DNA from: Flavisolibacter longurius
Lineage (GTDB): Bacteria; Bacteroidota; Bacteroidia; Chitinophagales; Chitinophagaceae
DNA: 64,000 nucleotides
Reading direction: 5' to 3'
Assembly (NCBI GenBank): GCA_013327885.1
Contig: JABUMY010000010.1
Span: forward strand, 1-64,000
Part shown: positions 43,059 to 53,786 of the stretch, one piece after another
Layout of the letters: the number at the start of each line of letters is the position of its first letter
Numbering within the stretch: the first letter of the stretch is position 1
The notes under the pieces: model-generated
What the model saw: the letters and a program-made list of their open reading frames with translations, nothing else
Databases searched by the model: none
What the model was told of the DNA's origin: nothing
Translations under genes and position numbers: made by a program

Positions 43059-45014
43059 TTAGTTTGGAAAACTGACCTGCCGGAGTATCGTTCCTCCCAT
43101 AGGGACCAGCTCTACCCACTCATTTTTGTTTGTAACAGGATTAAACAATTCCCCTTCAAAGAACAAACCATTCCTTGCAGCTTTCCTGACAGCGCCGCCT
43201 TTGTAGTGATAAATCACAGATTCAAGCGGTGAATAGTTTGATTCTTGCAGCCCGGCCACCGCAAACGTTTTGGTGACCGTTTTTTTTGCTTCAATGGGCC
43301 GGGCTAAAACATGCGGGCCATAGGTAAAATAGAACTCACCGTTACGATCTTTTGCGATTTCAGTTTCTGCTTCAAAGCGAATGGTGAGCAACTGTCTTTT
43401 GCCGGATTGAATGCTTACAGACAAAAAGTTATTCTTTTCTGTATACGGCTCCGAGCAATTGACTTTTTTCGCCCAAGCAGGCTTGCGGATTTTAATGAAG
43501 AACGGCTGCTTGCCAGCTGTTTCAATGGCGAACCGAATGGTGTTGTCCTCCGGATAAAGTGTTTCTTCCCTAATGCTGACAGGTTGCCCTGCAACAGTTG
43601 TCGTAATGATGCTCGGTGCAAACAAAGTAGCCACCAGGGTATCTCCCTGCACCATCCAGGCATTTTGCAGGTAAGAAGGGGTGATTCTCCCGGCATTGGG
43701 CACACAACAAACAGCCGCTTCTTTGTGCACCGGCGAATAACGGTAACGGGTCTGGAATTTATCCGTAGTATTCCCATTTTTACCACCCGTCAGCTCAAAG
43801 CTGTTATCGGTCTTCAGGTAACAGATCGCACTTTCATTGGGATGTATAGCTCCCTGCGCTGCGTTCAGATAAAGGTTTTCGATTTTGTCGGCAAACCGGG
43901 CATCACCCGTTTTGGCAAGCATGCTGCTGTAACTGTCGAGCAGTTCGTGCAGGGAGCAATATTCGTAACCGGTGGTGGCACTGGCAGACCTGCCACCAAT
44001 AAATTCATCGCCAATAGGCGCACCGGAAACCGTGGTGGCATCGCTAATCTTTTGCAAAAAATTCTGCAGTGCCCAATACAAGGTGGTGTCGCCGGTGGCA
44101 TAATAAGCCGCAGCAACCGTACGCAGGTGCTCGTAGGTATGTACGCCATGTCCTTTTAGTGCCAATTGCCGGTTTAAAAGTTTTTGCACTTGTGCATCTT
44201 CGTTCAGCTTGTTTGCAGAAAAATCGCGGTAAAGAAAAACAATGTAATCGCGGTAAACGCGATTGCTGGTAATGCGGTACAACGCTTCCAGCACATCGGT
44301 AAAGGCAAGGCCATGGGCAAGTCCGCCAGCATCGGGCTTTTGTGAAAAAAACGGCCGCGAACGGTTTATTGGATATTGGTCGATCACATTGTCCACGGCC
44401 CTGGTAACAGCAATTAGTATGGTCTTGTCTTTCGTGTACTCGTACCAGGCAAGCAGTCCACGTAGCAGCGTGGTTTTAGACCAAAGCTCCCCGTTTTCAT
44501 CCTGAAATGAATACCGCAGTTCCGTGTCATAAATCCCAAGGTAGCCATCGGCGTCCTGGGTGGACAGTATTCGCTCCACATAATTTTTTGCCTTCTGCAG
44601 GTGCTTTTTGTCGTTTAGCAAAATGGCCGTACGCAGGTAGCCGTCCCGCCAGTTGCTTTGTGTTTCACTGTTCCACCAAAGAAACTGCGCCTGCCATGCT
44701 CCTTCCTCACCAATGGCCCCTACATTTTTTGATTTTTGTCTTTTGGTAAGGCGGGCAGCGCCGTAAATATCATCATTCAAAATGAGGTCCGGAACAAGGC
44801 TGTCAAGGTAGCCCGTAAAGCCATCCAAGTTTTGCCGTAACTGCCGCTGTATCCATCCTGTTGGTTTTATGTCGCCGGTGGGAAGCGTTTGAAATGTTTC
44901 CGTAAGAGGACTTTTTGCCTGTGTTGCCGTAATACCAGTTTGCTGCCCTTGTGTTGTTTGTGTCATACCCGGTAGGATTACTACAAGGAAAAGGCTGATG
45001 AACAGTTGCCGCAT
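43059..45014 (-). CDS. Glycoside hydrolase family 127-like (beta-L-arabinofuranosidase)
   Basis: A 651-residue exported enzyme; the signal peptide is cleaved near QTTQGQQ. The (alpha/alpha)6 barrel starts WIQRQLRQNLDGFTG, with the QAQFLWWNSE and SNWRDGYLRTAILL blocks. Zinc/catalytic Cys-rich motifs characteristic of GH127/146 appear as TGYEYCSLHELLDS and the Cys-Cys pair in AAVCCVPNAGR. A C-terminal beta-sandwich completes it. It would release beta-linked L-arabinofuranose. It is transcribed away from the DUF1080 gene, with which it shares a 278-base divergent promoter region. Confidence 0.85.
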   Translation of the reverse strand: MRQLFISLFLVVILPGMTQTTQGQQTGITATQAKSPLTETFQTLPTGDIKPTGWIQRQLRQNLDGFTGYLDSLVPDLILNDDIYGAARLTKRQKSKNVGAIGEEGAWQAQFLWWNSETQSNWRDGYLRTAILLNDKKHLQKAKNYVERILSTQDADGYLGIYDTELRYSFQDENGELWSKTTLLRGLLAWYEYTKDKTILIAVTRAVDNVIDQYPINRSRPFFSQKPDAGGLAHGLAFTDVLEALYRITSNRVYRDYIVFLYRDFSANKLNEDAQVQKLLNRQLALKGHGVHTYEHLRTVAAAYYATGDTTLYWALQNFLQKISDATTVSGAPIGDEFIGGRSASATTGYEYCSLHELLDSYSSMLAKTGDARFADKIENLYLNAAQGAIHPNESAICYLKTDNSFELTGGKNGNTTDKFQTRYRYSPVHKEAAVCCVPNAGRITPSYLQNAWMVQGDTLVATLFAPSIITTTVAGQPVSIREETLYPEDNTIRFAIETAGKQPFFIKIRKPAWAKKVNCSEPYTEKNNFLSVSIQSGKRQLLTIRFEAETEIAKDRNGEFYFTYGPHVLARPIEAKKTVTKTFAVAGLQESNYSPLESVIYHYKGGAVRKAARNGLFFEGELFNPVTNKNEWVELVPMGGTILRQVSFPN

Positions 45015-45292
45015 GCTTTTTTATTATTTCACCTGAATTAAGTACATACTGAAATGTGCTGCTTGAAAAATACGGTGATTTAGAGAACAATGGTAAAAGA
45101 TGTTGTTTCCTTGTATGGAAGCATTAGCTAAACCGGTTGTTGTCTTTTCTTTACCGACAATGTTTTACCTGTTGTACGCAGCAATCTGATTACAGAAAAG
45201 AGCATTTTTTGCGTATCGTTAATACCGAAGGATCACCCGAAAGCACTGCATAGCATTGCAGAAATTCCTATCTTCAGCACCAACCTTTTCAT

Positions 45293-45892
45293 ATGAAACA
45301 ACTTCTTGCTTTTTCTCTTTTTTGTTTGCTGGCAATGACAGCAACGGCACAATCGACCCGTAACCTTTTTAATGGCAAAGATTTGAAAGGCTGGACAATT
45401 CACGGCACCGAAAAATGGTATGTCGAAGACGGCGAACTGGTTTGCGAAAGTGGTCCCGACAAAGGTTATGGTTACCTGTCCACGGACAAAGACTACAAAA
45501 ATTTTATACTGACCCTGAAGTTTAAGCAGGAAGCCAACGGCAACAGCGGTGTATTTGTTCGCTCGGGTATCGAGGGAACAAAGATCAGCGGTTGGCAGGT
45601 AGAAGTTGCCCCCTTGGGACAACATACAGGCGGTGTTTACGAGTCGTACGGTCGCGGCTGGCTTATTCAACCCAAACCCGAAGATGAAAAACACCTGAAG
45701 CAAGGCGAGTGGAATGAAATGAAGATCAGCATGATCGGGAACGTATTGACCACCTGGCTCAATGGCCACCAGATGATCCAGCTAAACGACGAAAAGATCG
45801 GAGCCGGCAAAGGATTTATTGCGCTGCAAATTCATGATGGCGGTGGTATTAAAGTGCGCTGGAAGGACATCAAAATACAAGCGTTCAAATAA
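45293..45892 (+). CDS. DUF1080 (3-keto-disaccharide hydrolase) family protein, exported
   Basis: A 199-residue protein with a signal peptide (KQLLAFSLFCLLAMTATAQ). The mature concanavalin-like jelly roll shows the DUF1080 signatures: LFNGKDLKGWTIHG, FILTLKFKQEANGNSGVFVR, GWQVEV and a C-terminal GGGIKVRWKDIKIQ. The family cleaves 3-ketoglycosides formed by an oxidoreductase. The next gene is just such a Gfo/Idh/MocA oxidoreductase, 91 bases downstream, so they likely form a 3-keto glycoside pathway. Confidence 0.88.
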   Translation: MKQLLAFSLFCLLAMTATAQSTRNLFNGKDLKGWTIHGTEKWYVEDGELVCESGPDKGYGYLSTDKDYKNFILTLKFKQEANGNSGVFVRSGIEGTKISGWQVEVAPLGQHTGGVYESYGRGWLIQPKPEDEKHLKQGEWNEMKISMIGNVLTTWLNGHQMIQLNDEKIGAGKGFIALQIHDGGGIKVRWKDIKIQAFK

Positions 45893-45983
45893 GCACGAAA
45901 CGGTTCCGCTAAGGACTGTTTCGTTGTGTTCCTATTTACCCATCAACCCCTGCCTTTTTACATCCATTACCAAAACAACCACA

Positions 45984-47255
45984 ATGCAAAGAAGAACGTT
46001 TTTAAAGCAAAGCAGCCTGGCTGCGGTTGGCTTTACTTTCTTTCCGGGTATGGCAAAAAAAGTCGCCGCCAGTGACCGTGTTCGCCTGGCCATCGTTGGC
46101 CTGGGCGGCATGGGAAACCAGCACCTGAAATGGTTTGCCGCCCTTCCCGAAGTGGAGGTTGTTGCGCTTTGTGATGTGGACCAGGAGCACCTCGACAAAT
46201 CGCTTCAAACCCTTTCCGGTTTGAACGAGGGATCCAAAGCCCAAGGCTATGGCGATTTTCGCCATGTGCTGGAACGTAAGGATGTGGATGCCATCAGCTG
46301 CGCCACTCCCGATCACTGGCATGCGCAGATTGCCACGCTTGCTTTTGCTGCGGGCAAAGACGTTTATGGCGAAAAGCCGCTTTCATACGATGTGGAGGAA
46401 GGCAGGCGTATGCTAAAGGCAATGAACAAGAACGAACGTGTTTTTCAAATGGGAAACCAGATCCATGCCGGTGACAATTACCACCGCGTGGTGGAGATCA
46501 TTCGATCGGGCGCATTGGGTAAGATCCATACGGTGCGTCTTTGGAAGACAGGTGCGCCACCCGACCTGGGACAAGCCAAGATACAGGCGCCACCACCTTC
46601 CCTGAACTGGGATATGTGGCTGGGACCTGCGCCCTATACCGAGTACACCCCACAGCGCTGCCATTTTACCTACCGCTATTTTCTTGATTACTCCGGTGGT
46701 GTGTTTGCCGATTTCTGGTGCCACATTGCCGATGTAGTTTACTGGTCACTTGATCCCAAGGGATTAAAAACAATTACGGCAAGGGGCGAAGCACCACAGG
46801 GCTTTAACGATGCGCCGCAATGGCTGGATGTTGATTATGAATTTGAAGATTTGAAACTGTTCTGGACGCATCAACCACCGGATGTTCCGGGAGCTGCAGA
46901 CCGCAGCATCGGCGCTTATTTCGAAGGCGACAACGGAACGCTCCTTTGTGATTACAATTCGAGGCAGATCACCATCAACGGCGAAACGGTGCAGGACCTG
47001 CCACAGGTGCCGGTTTCAATTGAACGGTCGCCGGGTCACCAGCAGAATTTTATCACCGCAGTAAAAAACCGTACGCAGCCCGAATCCAACCTGGAGTATG
47101 CACGGCAGATGACCCTGCCCATGCATTTGGGACTTATCTCCTACCGCCTCCGCCGCAAGTTAGCCTGGGACAGCGCCAATGAGCAATTCGTGGATGACAA
47201 AGAGGCGAATGCACTGCTTCACCGGGAGTACCGTAAAAAATGGAACCTGCTTTGA
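45984..47255 (+). CDS. Gfo/Idh/MocA family oxidoreductase with Tat-like signal
   Basis: A 423-residue enzyme from the ATG at 45984, where the protein begins MQRRTFLKQSSLAAVGF, a twin-arginine-like signal (RRTFLK), so it is exported folded, with cofactor. The Rossmann motif is VGLGGMGNQHLKWF (about 33-46), followed by the family EKP motif (VYGEKPLSYD) and a substrate domain with FADFWCHIADVVYW. An earlier ATG at 45819 overlaps the previous gene and lacks any signal. Expected role: sugar oxidation at C3 for the paired DUF1080 protein. Confidence 0.88.
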   Translation: MQRRTFLKQSSLAAVGFTFFPGMAKKVAASDRVRLAIVGLGGMGNQHLKWFAALPEVEVVALCDVDQEHLDKSLQTLSGLNEGSKAQGYGDFRHVLERKDVDAISCATPDHWHAQIATLAFAAGKDVYGEKPLSYDVEEGRRMLKAMNKNERVFQMGNQIHAGDNYHRVVEIIRSGALGKIHTVRLWKTGAPPDLGQAKIQAPPPSLNWDMWLGPAPYTEYTPQRCHFTYRYFLDYSGGVFADFWCHIADVVYWSLDPKGLKTITARGEAPQGFNDAPQWLDVDYEFEDLKLFWTHQPPDVPGAADRSIGAYFEGDNGTLLCDYNSRQITINGETVQDLPQVPVSIERSPGHQQNFITAVKNRTQPESNLEYARQMTLPMHLGLISYRLRRKLAWDSANEQFVDDKEANALLHREYRKKWNLL

Positions 47256-47373
47256 TCCATTTGTAATGCAAGAAAGAAATAACCGCGATAATTCTTTTTG
47301 AATTCTAATCAACAAAAAAGCCTGCTGCAACTGCGTTTTTTGATTGCTCCTTTTCAACGAAACTTTTCAGCAA

Positions 47374-49674
47374 CTAACGCTTTTCCGAATAAGGCCTGTC
47401 GGTCTTTTTAACCCCCCAGGTAGTCGACGGTGTTTTTCCCATTTCTATTTCAAGCGTCCCGCCGTTCATCAGGTCACTGTGCAGGAGATAAGATTTCGTG
47501 TAAGGCTTACCGTTAAACTTTATTTGTTGAATGTATATATTCTCGGCGCTGTTGTTTTTTACCCAAATAGAAAACGTTTTCCCCTCACCGATATGCAAGG
47601 TGGCGTTCTCAATAACCGGGCTTCCGAATATGTATTGGCCGTTGACCGGGTTTGCCGGGTAAAAGCCAAGTGCCGAAAAAATATACCAGGCCGACATCTG
47701 CCCCACATCTTCGTTGCCACTTAAACCATCGGGTTTGTCCGAATAAAGACTGTCTAAAATATAGCGCACCTTGCCTGCTGTTTTCCAGGGCTGGCCGGCA
47801 TACGCATAGAGGTAAGTAACGTGGTGACTGGGCTCATTGCCGTGTGCATACTGACCGATCAAACCGGTAATGTCGTTGGATGCTTCCTCGCCCATGTGAA
47901 CATTGAGCGTAAAAAGCGAATCCAGTTTTTTGATAAACGCTTTTTCACCGCCGAGCTGTGTCATTAAACCTTCCACATCGTGCGGCACCAGCCAGGTGTA
48001 TTGCCAGGCATTGCCTTCGGAAAAATCATCTTTCATGTGGCGGGAGACAAAAGGACTAAAGGGTGTTCGCCAGGCCGTTTTGGAAAGGCGGCCCCGTACA
48101 AAACCGGTCGACCGGTCGAAATAGTTTTGGTAGTTCTTTGCCCGTTTGCTGAAGTAGGTATAATCGGCGCCCTTTCCCATCTTTTTTGCCATTTGGGCGA
48201 TGCCCCAATCGGCAATGCTGTACTCCAATCCCATGGCCACTGATTCTACCATGCTGTCGGCCGGAATATAGCCAAGCTGCTTTACCCATTTCAATCCTCT
48301 TTCGTTGCCCATGGCTGTTGCTTTCACCGCTTCAAACGCAAGCCCTGTATCAAACCCCCGAAACCCTTTCAGGTAGGCATCGGCCACCACCTGCACGCCG
48401 CTGTAGCCGGGCATCGTATTTGTTTCGTTGCCCATCAGGTGCCACACCGGCAATTTACCCTGCTGCTTATAAATGGCCAGCATGGAATTGATCATATCGT
48501 TGACCCTTTCTGTTTGCGTGATGGTAAACAACGGGTGTGCAGCCCGGTACGTATCCCAAAGTGAAAATGTAGTGAGGTTAGTGAAAGGTGCTTTTTTATA
48601 GACTTTTTTATCGGTTCCCAAGTAATCTCCGTTGCTGTCGTTGTATATGGACGGTGCAATAAGGCTATGGTACAAAGCAGTATAGAAGGTGCACATGCGG
48701 GCCTTATTGGCAGCCGTAATTTGCACTTTATTCAGCTCCTTGTTCCATTTCGCATCGGCAGCAGCAACCACCGCATCAAAATTCCAGTGGGGAACTTCAG
48801 CGCTGATATTTTGCGCTGCATTTTCAATGCTGACGGGTGAAATACCCACTTTCATCATGACCGATTCACCCGCGTCCAGATCAAAAAAGGCAATGCCTTT
48901 TACAAACTGTGCTTCTATTTCATTTTGGTTTATTAAGACCGAATCTTTTGTCACAACAAAGCTTTTGACAGGCTTTGAAAAGATTGCTGTAAAATAGATC
49001 CGCTGATCCTGTGCCCAGCCTTTGGAATAGCGGTAGCCGGTGACGGTGGTATCGTTTATTTTTTTCAGAAACGTTTTCGTGGCAAGGTCCCAGCCAATGC
49101 CTTCCTGCAGGTCGATGATGAGTTGCGCACTGTCGGCTGCCGGAAAGGTGTATTTGTGAAAGCCTACCCTTTCGGTGGTTGTCAGTTCTGCTTTGATCTT
49201 GTACCGGTCAAGCAACACACGGTAATAACCTGGCCGTACCGTTTCATTCTGCCGGGAGAAAAGGGAAAAATAACCACTGTTATAGTGCGGCACATTGCCT
49301 TTGCGGGGCCTGACCGTACCCGTTGCCGGCATTACCAGGATATCACCCAGGTCGCCAATGCCCGTACCACTGAGATGGGTATGCGAAAAACCGATGATGG
49401 TTGAATCGGAATAATGATAACCTGAGCACCAGTCCCACCCCTCGGAGCGGTTAACGGGACCCAGTTGCACAGCGCCAAAAGGAACGTTGGCGCCAACAAA
49501 CACATGCCCATGAAAGCTGCTACCGATGTAGGGATCTACGTATTGGGTGAGGTTTTCTACCGGCCTGTTGGTTTTGTTTACCGCCTTCTGTGCTGTAACG
49601 GTAAGGGAAAGAAAACAACTTAAAAACAGGATCGACTTTCTACCCAAAAGGGAACGATTTTTCATACGAATCAA
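47374..49674 (-). CDS. Glycoside hydrolase family 92 (alpha-1,2-mannosidase-like)
   Basis: A 766-residue exported enzyme; signal peptide near LTVTAQ. The GH92 hallmark blocks are YVDPYIGS, VPFGAVQLGPVN and the GFSHTHLSGTGIGDLGDI stretch near residues 100-117; later SLWDTYRAAHPLF, GNEPSHHVTYLYAY and DVGQMSAWYIFSALGFYP with the catalytic acid and base carboxylates are present. The family needs calcium and trims mannose from N-glycans or yeast mannan. It lies beside GH3 and GH29 genes on the same strand. Confidence 0.92.
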   Translation of the reverse strand: MIRMKNRSLLGRKSILFLSCFLSLTVTAQKAVNKTNRPVENLTQYVDPYIGSSFHGHVFVGANVPFGAVQLGPVNRSEGWDWCSGYHYSDSTIIGFSHTHLSGTGIGDLGDILVMPATGTVRPRKGNVPHYNSGYFSLFSRQNETVRPGYYRVLLDRYKIKAELTTTERVGFHKYTFPAADSAQLIIDLQEGIGWDLATKTFLKKINDTTVTGYRYSKGWAQDQRIYFTAIFSKPVKSFVVTKDSVLINQNEIEAQFVKGIAFFDLDAGESVMMKVGISPVSIENAAQNISAEVPHWNFDAVVAAADAKWNKELNKVQITAANKARMCTFYTALYHSLIAPSIYNDSNGDYLGTDKKVYKKAPFTNLTTFSLWDTYRAAHPLFTITQTERVNDMINSMLAIYKQQGKLPVWHLMGNETNTMPGYSGVQVVADAYLKGFRGFDTGLAFEAVKATAMGNERGLKWVKQLGYIPADSMVESVAMGLEYSIADWGIAQMAKKMGKGADYTYFSKRAKNYQNYFDRSTGFVRGRLSKTAWRTPFSPFVSRHMKDDFSEGNAWQYTWLVPHDVEGLMTQLGGEKAFIKKLDSLFTLNVHMGEEASNDITGLIGQYAHGNEPSHHVTYLYAYAGQPWKTAGKVRYILDSLYSDKPDGLSGNEDVGQMSAWYIFSALGFYPANPVNGQYIFGSPVIENATLHIGEGKTFSIWVKNNSAENIYIQQIKFNGKPYTKSYLLHSDLMNGGTLEIEMGKTPSTTWGVKKTDRPYSEKR

Positions 49675-49863
49675 TTCAAACTATTTTACAAAGAAGATGC
49701 AGATTTCTGGCTATCTCAATTTTCATCTTGGTATTTCCTCCTTTATTGACAGGAATATGAAAGGAAAATAGTTCTGCAAATGTACCGTGCGGTAGTTGGC
49801 AGAACCTACAATTCTGTTTTTCAAAAAAGAAAAAGATGCGCTTTCAGCAAATCATCGTTTCTC

Positions 49864-52035
49864 TCATTTGAGATTTATTGTTGCTTGCAGCTTTGCATCT
49901 GCGGAACTTCCGCCAAGCAGAATAGTGTATGTTCCCGGGTACAGAACCCATTTGTTTTGGGCCTTGTCCCATTTTTGCAATTCGGACACCGGTATAGAAA
50001 AACTGGCGGTTGCCATTTTTCCTTTGGGCACAAATACCCGCTTAAACGCTTTTAATTCTTTTAGCGGCATTCGCTCACCCGATGGATATTGCACGTAAGC
50101 CTGCGCCACTTCTTCGCCAGCGTAGTTGCCGGTATTTGTTAGGCTAATAGAAAAACGAATATTGTCGTTAGATGCTTTTGTTTCCCCAGGTTTTTTCACC
50201 CAACTATAAGCAAAGGATGTATAGCTTAATCCAAAGCCAAAAGGATAAAGCACAGGACCATTAAAATAACGGTAGGTACGGCCCTGCATGCTGTAATCGT
50301 CATAAGCCGGGAGGTCGGCTAACGACCGGTAAAACGTAACCGGTAGACGGCCCGATGGTGAAACCTTTCCAAAAATGAGGTCTGCCAAAGCATTCCCACC
50401 CTGCTCGCCGGGATACCAGGCCAGGATGATGGCATCCGCATAGGGTTCGATCGCCGCAATATCAACGGCACTTCCCGATGTTACTACCACCACAACAGGC
50501 TTGTTTTTCTTGCGCAGTTCCCGTAACAAATTGATGTGCGGTTGAGGGATGCTGAGGCTAAGTTTATCGCCGCCGTTTTCGGCCAGGAACGCATCGCCTT
50601 CTTCCCCTTCCAGCACTGGTGTCAGGCCTACAACCGCAATGGAGATGTCGCTTTCACCCGCCGCCCAAAGTCCACCAAAACGGGCGGTATCAGTGTAGTC
50701 ACTTCCCTGGTCGTATTGCACGGCAATACCCGGACCGGCAGCCGCAGTAATGCCTTCGGCAAACGTGACAATATTGCCCGACATGCCGTGGTAATTTGCC
50801 ACCATGGGATCGAGGGCACCGGCATTGGGACCGAGCACCATCACGGAGCCATATTTCTTTTTATCGAGGGGAAGGATGTTGCGGTCGTTCTTTAGCAGCA
50901 CCATGCTTTGCTGAGCAGCTTTGCGGGCCAGGGCAATGTGTTTGTACGTATGTACATCTTTTTCGCCCAGGTTATTAAAAGGACGATTAGATTTTGTATT
51001 GAAAAAACCAAGGCGGAACTGGGTACGCAGGATGCCGGCCAGCGCCGAATCAATTTCCGCTTTTGTCACCAGGTTTTGCTGGTAAGCTTTTACCAGGTCC
51101 TGTTGGAGCAGGTCGGAACAATCGAGGTTAACGCCGGCTTTCAATGCAGCCGCTGCTACCTCCACGCGGTTGTTCATTACCTTGTGAAACTTCCAGATAT
51201 CGTCCAGTGCCCAGCAGTCCGTTACCACGTGTCCGTTAAAGCCCCACTCCTTTCGCAAAATAGTTTTCAGCAACGCAGCTCCTGTACAGCAAGGCTGGTC
51301 ATTCACACGGTTATAAGCGCACATCACGGCTTCAACACCGCCATCAACCAGTTTTTTAAACGTATAGAGATAGGTTTCCCGCAGGTCTTTTTCATCAACG
51401 ACAGCATTAAATTCATGGCGGCCTTTTTCAGGCCCGCTGTGTACGGCAAAATGCTTGGCGGCAGCGGCTGTTTTCAACTGCTGCCGGTTTGGTCCCTGCA
51501 AGCCTTTGACATAAGCCAATCCCATGCTGGCTGTGAGAAAAGGATCTTCGCCATAGGTTTCCTGTCCCCGCCCCCACCGCGGATCGCGAAAAATATTGAT
51601 GTTGGGTGACCAGAACGTAAGTCCCATGTATTGCAGGTGGCGTCCCTGTGCCGTAGATAAATTGTATTTGGCCCTGGCTTCTGTGGAAACCGCATCTCCG
51701 ATTGCCTGTACAAGGCTGTCGTTGAAGGTGGCTGCCATGGCAATGGCCTGCGGAAAAACCGTTGCCAACCCCGCTCTCGCCACACCGTGCAACCCTTCAT
51801 TCCACCAGTTGTAAGCGGGTATCCCCAACCGTGACACGCCTTTGCTGTTGAACCCAAGAAGACTCACTTTTTCTTCCAGTGTCAGCCGATCGAGCAGATC
51901 ATCCACCCGTTTTTCCATCGGTGCAGCCGCCTGTCGAAAGAGCGGCAGGTTGGTTTGCGCCGGCACTGTAACCGGTAAGCATAAAATAAGGAAGAGAGAA
52001 GTGCAGGCGAATCCGTATCGTCGTCTTTTTTTCAT
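49864..52035 (-). CDS. Glycoside hydrolase family 3 (beta-glucosidase/xylosidase, BglX-like)
   Basis: A 723-residue exported enzyme from the ATG at 52035 (signal peptide, cleaved near VPAQ; an upstream ATG would add nine residues). The N-terminal barrel has YNWWNEGLHGVAR and the nucleophile Asp in GHVVTDCWALDDI; the second domain has SMVLLKNDRNILPL and the acid/base-containing VGLTPVLEGEEGD; the C-terminal fibronectin-III-like domain ends near LKATINLK. The early WNEGLHGVARAG is typical of xylosidase/arabinosidase-like GH3. Nine-base region to the next gene suggests an operon with GH29. Confidence 0.92.
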   Translation of the reverse strand: MKKRRRYGFACTSLFLILCLPVTVPAQTNLPLFRQAAAPMEKRVDDLLDRLTLEEKVSLLGFNSKGVSRLGIPAYNWWNEGLHGVARAGLATVFPQAIAMAATFNDSLVQAIGDAVSTEARAKYNLSTAQGRHLQYMGLTFWSPNINIFRDPRWGRGQETYGEDPFLTASMGLAYVKGLQGPNRQQLKTAAAAKHFAVHSGPEKGRHEFNAVVDEKDLRETYLYTFKKLVDGGVEAVMCAYNRVNDQPCCTGAALLKTILRKEWGFNGHVVTDCWALDDIWKFHKVMNNRVEVAAAALKAGVNLDCSDLLQQDLVKAYQQNLVTKAEIDSALAGILRTQFRLGFFNTKSNRPFNNLGEKDVHTYKHIALARKAAQQSMVLLKNDRNILPLDKKKYGSVMVLGPNAGALDPMVANYHGMSGNIVTFAEGITAAAGPGIAVQYDQGSDYTDTARFGGLWAAGESDISIAVVGLTPVLEGEEGDAFLAENGGDKLSLSIPQPHINLLRELRKKNKPVVVVVTSGSAVDIAAIEPYADAIILAWYPGEQGGNALADLIFGKVSPSGRLPVTFYRSLADLPAYDDYSMQGRTYRYFNGPVLYPFGFGLSYTSFAYSWVKKPGETKASNDNIRFSISLTNTGNYAGEEVAQAYVQYPSGERMPLKELKAFKRVFVPKGKMATASFSIPVSELQKWDKAQNKWVLYPGTYTILLGGSSADAKLQATINLK

Positions 52036-52064
52036 CCATTGTTTAAGCAAAAGAATAAGCATTT

Positions 52065-53522
52065 TTATTTTTTTTCTGCGGCAAGAAAGGAAAGGGCCAG
52101 TGCTGGAATCGGTTCTTTCGACTTTTTTACAGAGGAAGGCAGGTAAACTTTCACGGCATCACCTTCCATCACCCATTTTAGCTTTTCACCCGTTTGCAAC
52201 AGTTGTATCGTGCTGCCTTTTTGTGGCCGGTTACTTTTCCAGGTAACAACTTCTGGTGCCGGCTTTTCTTCGGGCAGGCAAACCAGCGCATAGTGCAGGT
52301 TGCCTGATTTTGCCTTAGTGAAAAATGTGCTGTCTTCTTTGTAATGTTCGGTTGTACGGGTGTTGTAAATAGCTGCACCATTTTTTTCCATCCACTTACC
52401 AATGTCTTGCAGCCGCTGCGTTACTTCTTGTGGCAGGGTGCCATCCGGTTTTGGACCGACACCCAGCAGCAGGCTACCGCCTTTTGCCACCACTTCAATC
52501 AGGGTGTGCACCACTTTTGTCGTTGATTTTAGCTGGTCACCGGCAACATAACCCCAGGCTCCACCTAGCGTCATGCAACTTTCCCAGGGATGGTCGAGCT
52601 TTTGTGCGGGTACCCGTTGTTCAGGCGTCTGGTAATTTTCGTACGGGCCATGTACCGTGCGGTCAACGATCAGTAGTCCCGGCTGGGCTTTGCGTGCCAT
52701 GGCGGCAATTTTGGGCATGTCAATATCCTGGCTCCACTCCGGTATGCGGGCACCCCAGGACAACACCTCTTCGTTCACCGTTTCTTTTGGCCGTACCCAA
52801 CCACCATCCAGCCACAAAATATCCATGGCGCCGTAGTTGTGCATCAACTCACTGATCTGGTTATACGTAAATTGTTTGTAGCGGTTCCAGCGCCAGGGAA
52901 ACTTACGGATGTCATAATTGTTGTTCCGGTCTGCCGTGGCATATTTTGGCCACCAGTAATATTCGGTATGCCAGTCGGGTTTGGAGAAATACGCACCGAT
53001 CATAAAATCCTGCTGGCGAAAAGCGTTGAACACATGTTTGGCCACATCGGCCCTGGGATTGTTTTTAAACGGGCCATCCGTAATCTTAAAATCGCTTTCC
53101 TTGGTATCAAACATCGAAAAGCCGTCGTGGTGCTTAGTGGTAAAAACAACATAACGCATACCGGCGTCTTTCCCTGCTTTGGCCCAGCTTTCAGGATTGA
53201 AGTTTACCGGGTTAAAATCTTTTTTCAGTCCCCAGTACCAGTGCTTGAAATCATTGTATGCGATGGTGCTGTCCCGTTCAATCCAGTCTTCCGAGCAAAG
53301 TGCCCAGGATTCAATCATACCCGGAACAGCATACAGGCCCCAGTGAATGATCATACCAAATTTCTGGTCCTGCCACTTGTCAAGCTTTTCTCTGACAGCA
53401 GTTTCTTTTGGCCACTCATAAGTTGTCGATTGCGGATGTACATTTTCCTGCGCAAACCCTGAATTATCTTTTGCTACAAGAGCAAAAACCAAAAGACAAG
53501 CGGCCATATTTCTTTTTTTCAT
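52065..53522 (-). CDS. Alpha-L-fucosidase (glycoside hydrolase family 29)
   Basis: A 485-residue exported enzyme, with signal peptide after MKKRNMAACLLVFALVA; start chosen at 53522. The GH29 blocks are FGMIIHWGLYAVPG, the AGMRYVVFTTKHHDGFSMFD strand (split by the usual turn) and the nucleophile Asp in MDILWLDGGWV. C-terminal domain is beta-rich. It is the upstream partner of the GH3 gene (29-base gap to the chosen start), so both are probably expressed together. Confidence 0.93.
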   Translation of the reverse strand: MKKRNMAACLLVFALVAKDNSGFAQENVHPQSTTYEWPKETAVREKLDKWQDQKFGMIIHWGLYAVPGMIESWALCSEDWIERDSTIAYNDFKHWYWGLKKDFNPVNFNPESWAKAGKDAGMRYVVFTTKHHDGFSMFDTKESDFKITDGPFKNNPRADVAKHVFNAFRQQDFMIGAYFSKPDWHTEYYWWPKYATADRNNNYDIRKFPWRWNRYKQFTYNQISELMHNYGAMDILWLDGGWVRPKETVNEEVLSWGARIPEWSQDIDMPKIAAMARKAQPGLLIVDRTVHGPYENYQTPEQRVPAQKLDHPWESCMTLGGAWGYVAGDQLKSTTKVVHTLIEVVAKGGSLLLGVGPKPDGTLPQEVTQRLQDIGKWMEKNGAAIYNTRTTEHYKEDSTFFTKAKSGNLHYALVCLPEEKPAPEVVTWKSNRPQKGSTIQLLQTGEKLKWVMEGDAVKVYLPSSVKKSKEPIPALALSFLAAEKK

Positions 53523-53786
53523 CGTATCTGTTTTTCCTGTTGCCATCAAAAAGATTAGGCGACAGGTGTTGACGTAAACGGAAAGGAAAACTTAGGTCTA
53601 ACCAAAAAATCCTTTTCAACAATTCTCCAGAATTCTGTTTTTAAAAGCGCTAGGCATTCCCCGATCGTTTTCCACTCTAAAAGGTACAAAATACAGCGAC
53701 TGGATTTTTAGTGAAAAAAGCCTTCACTATATTTTGCCAGCGCTTATTGCAATACGTTCACTCAATTTTTTTGCAGCTTCTGTGTT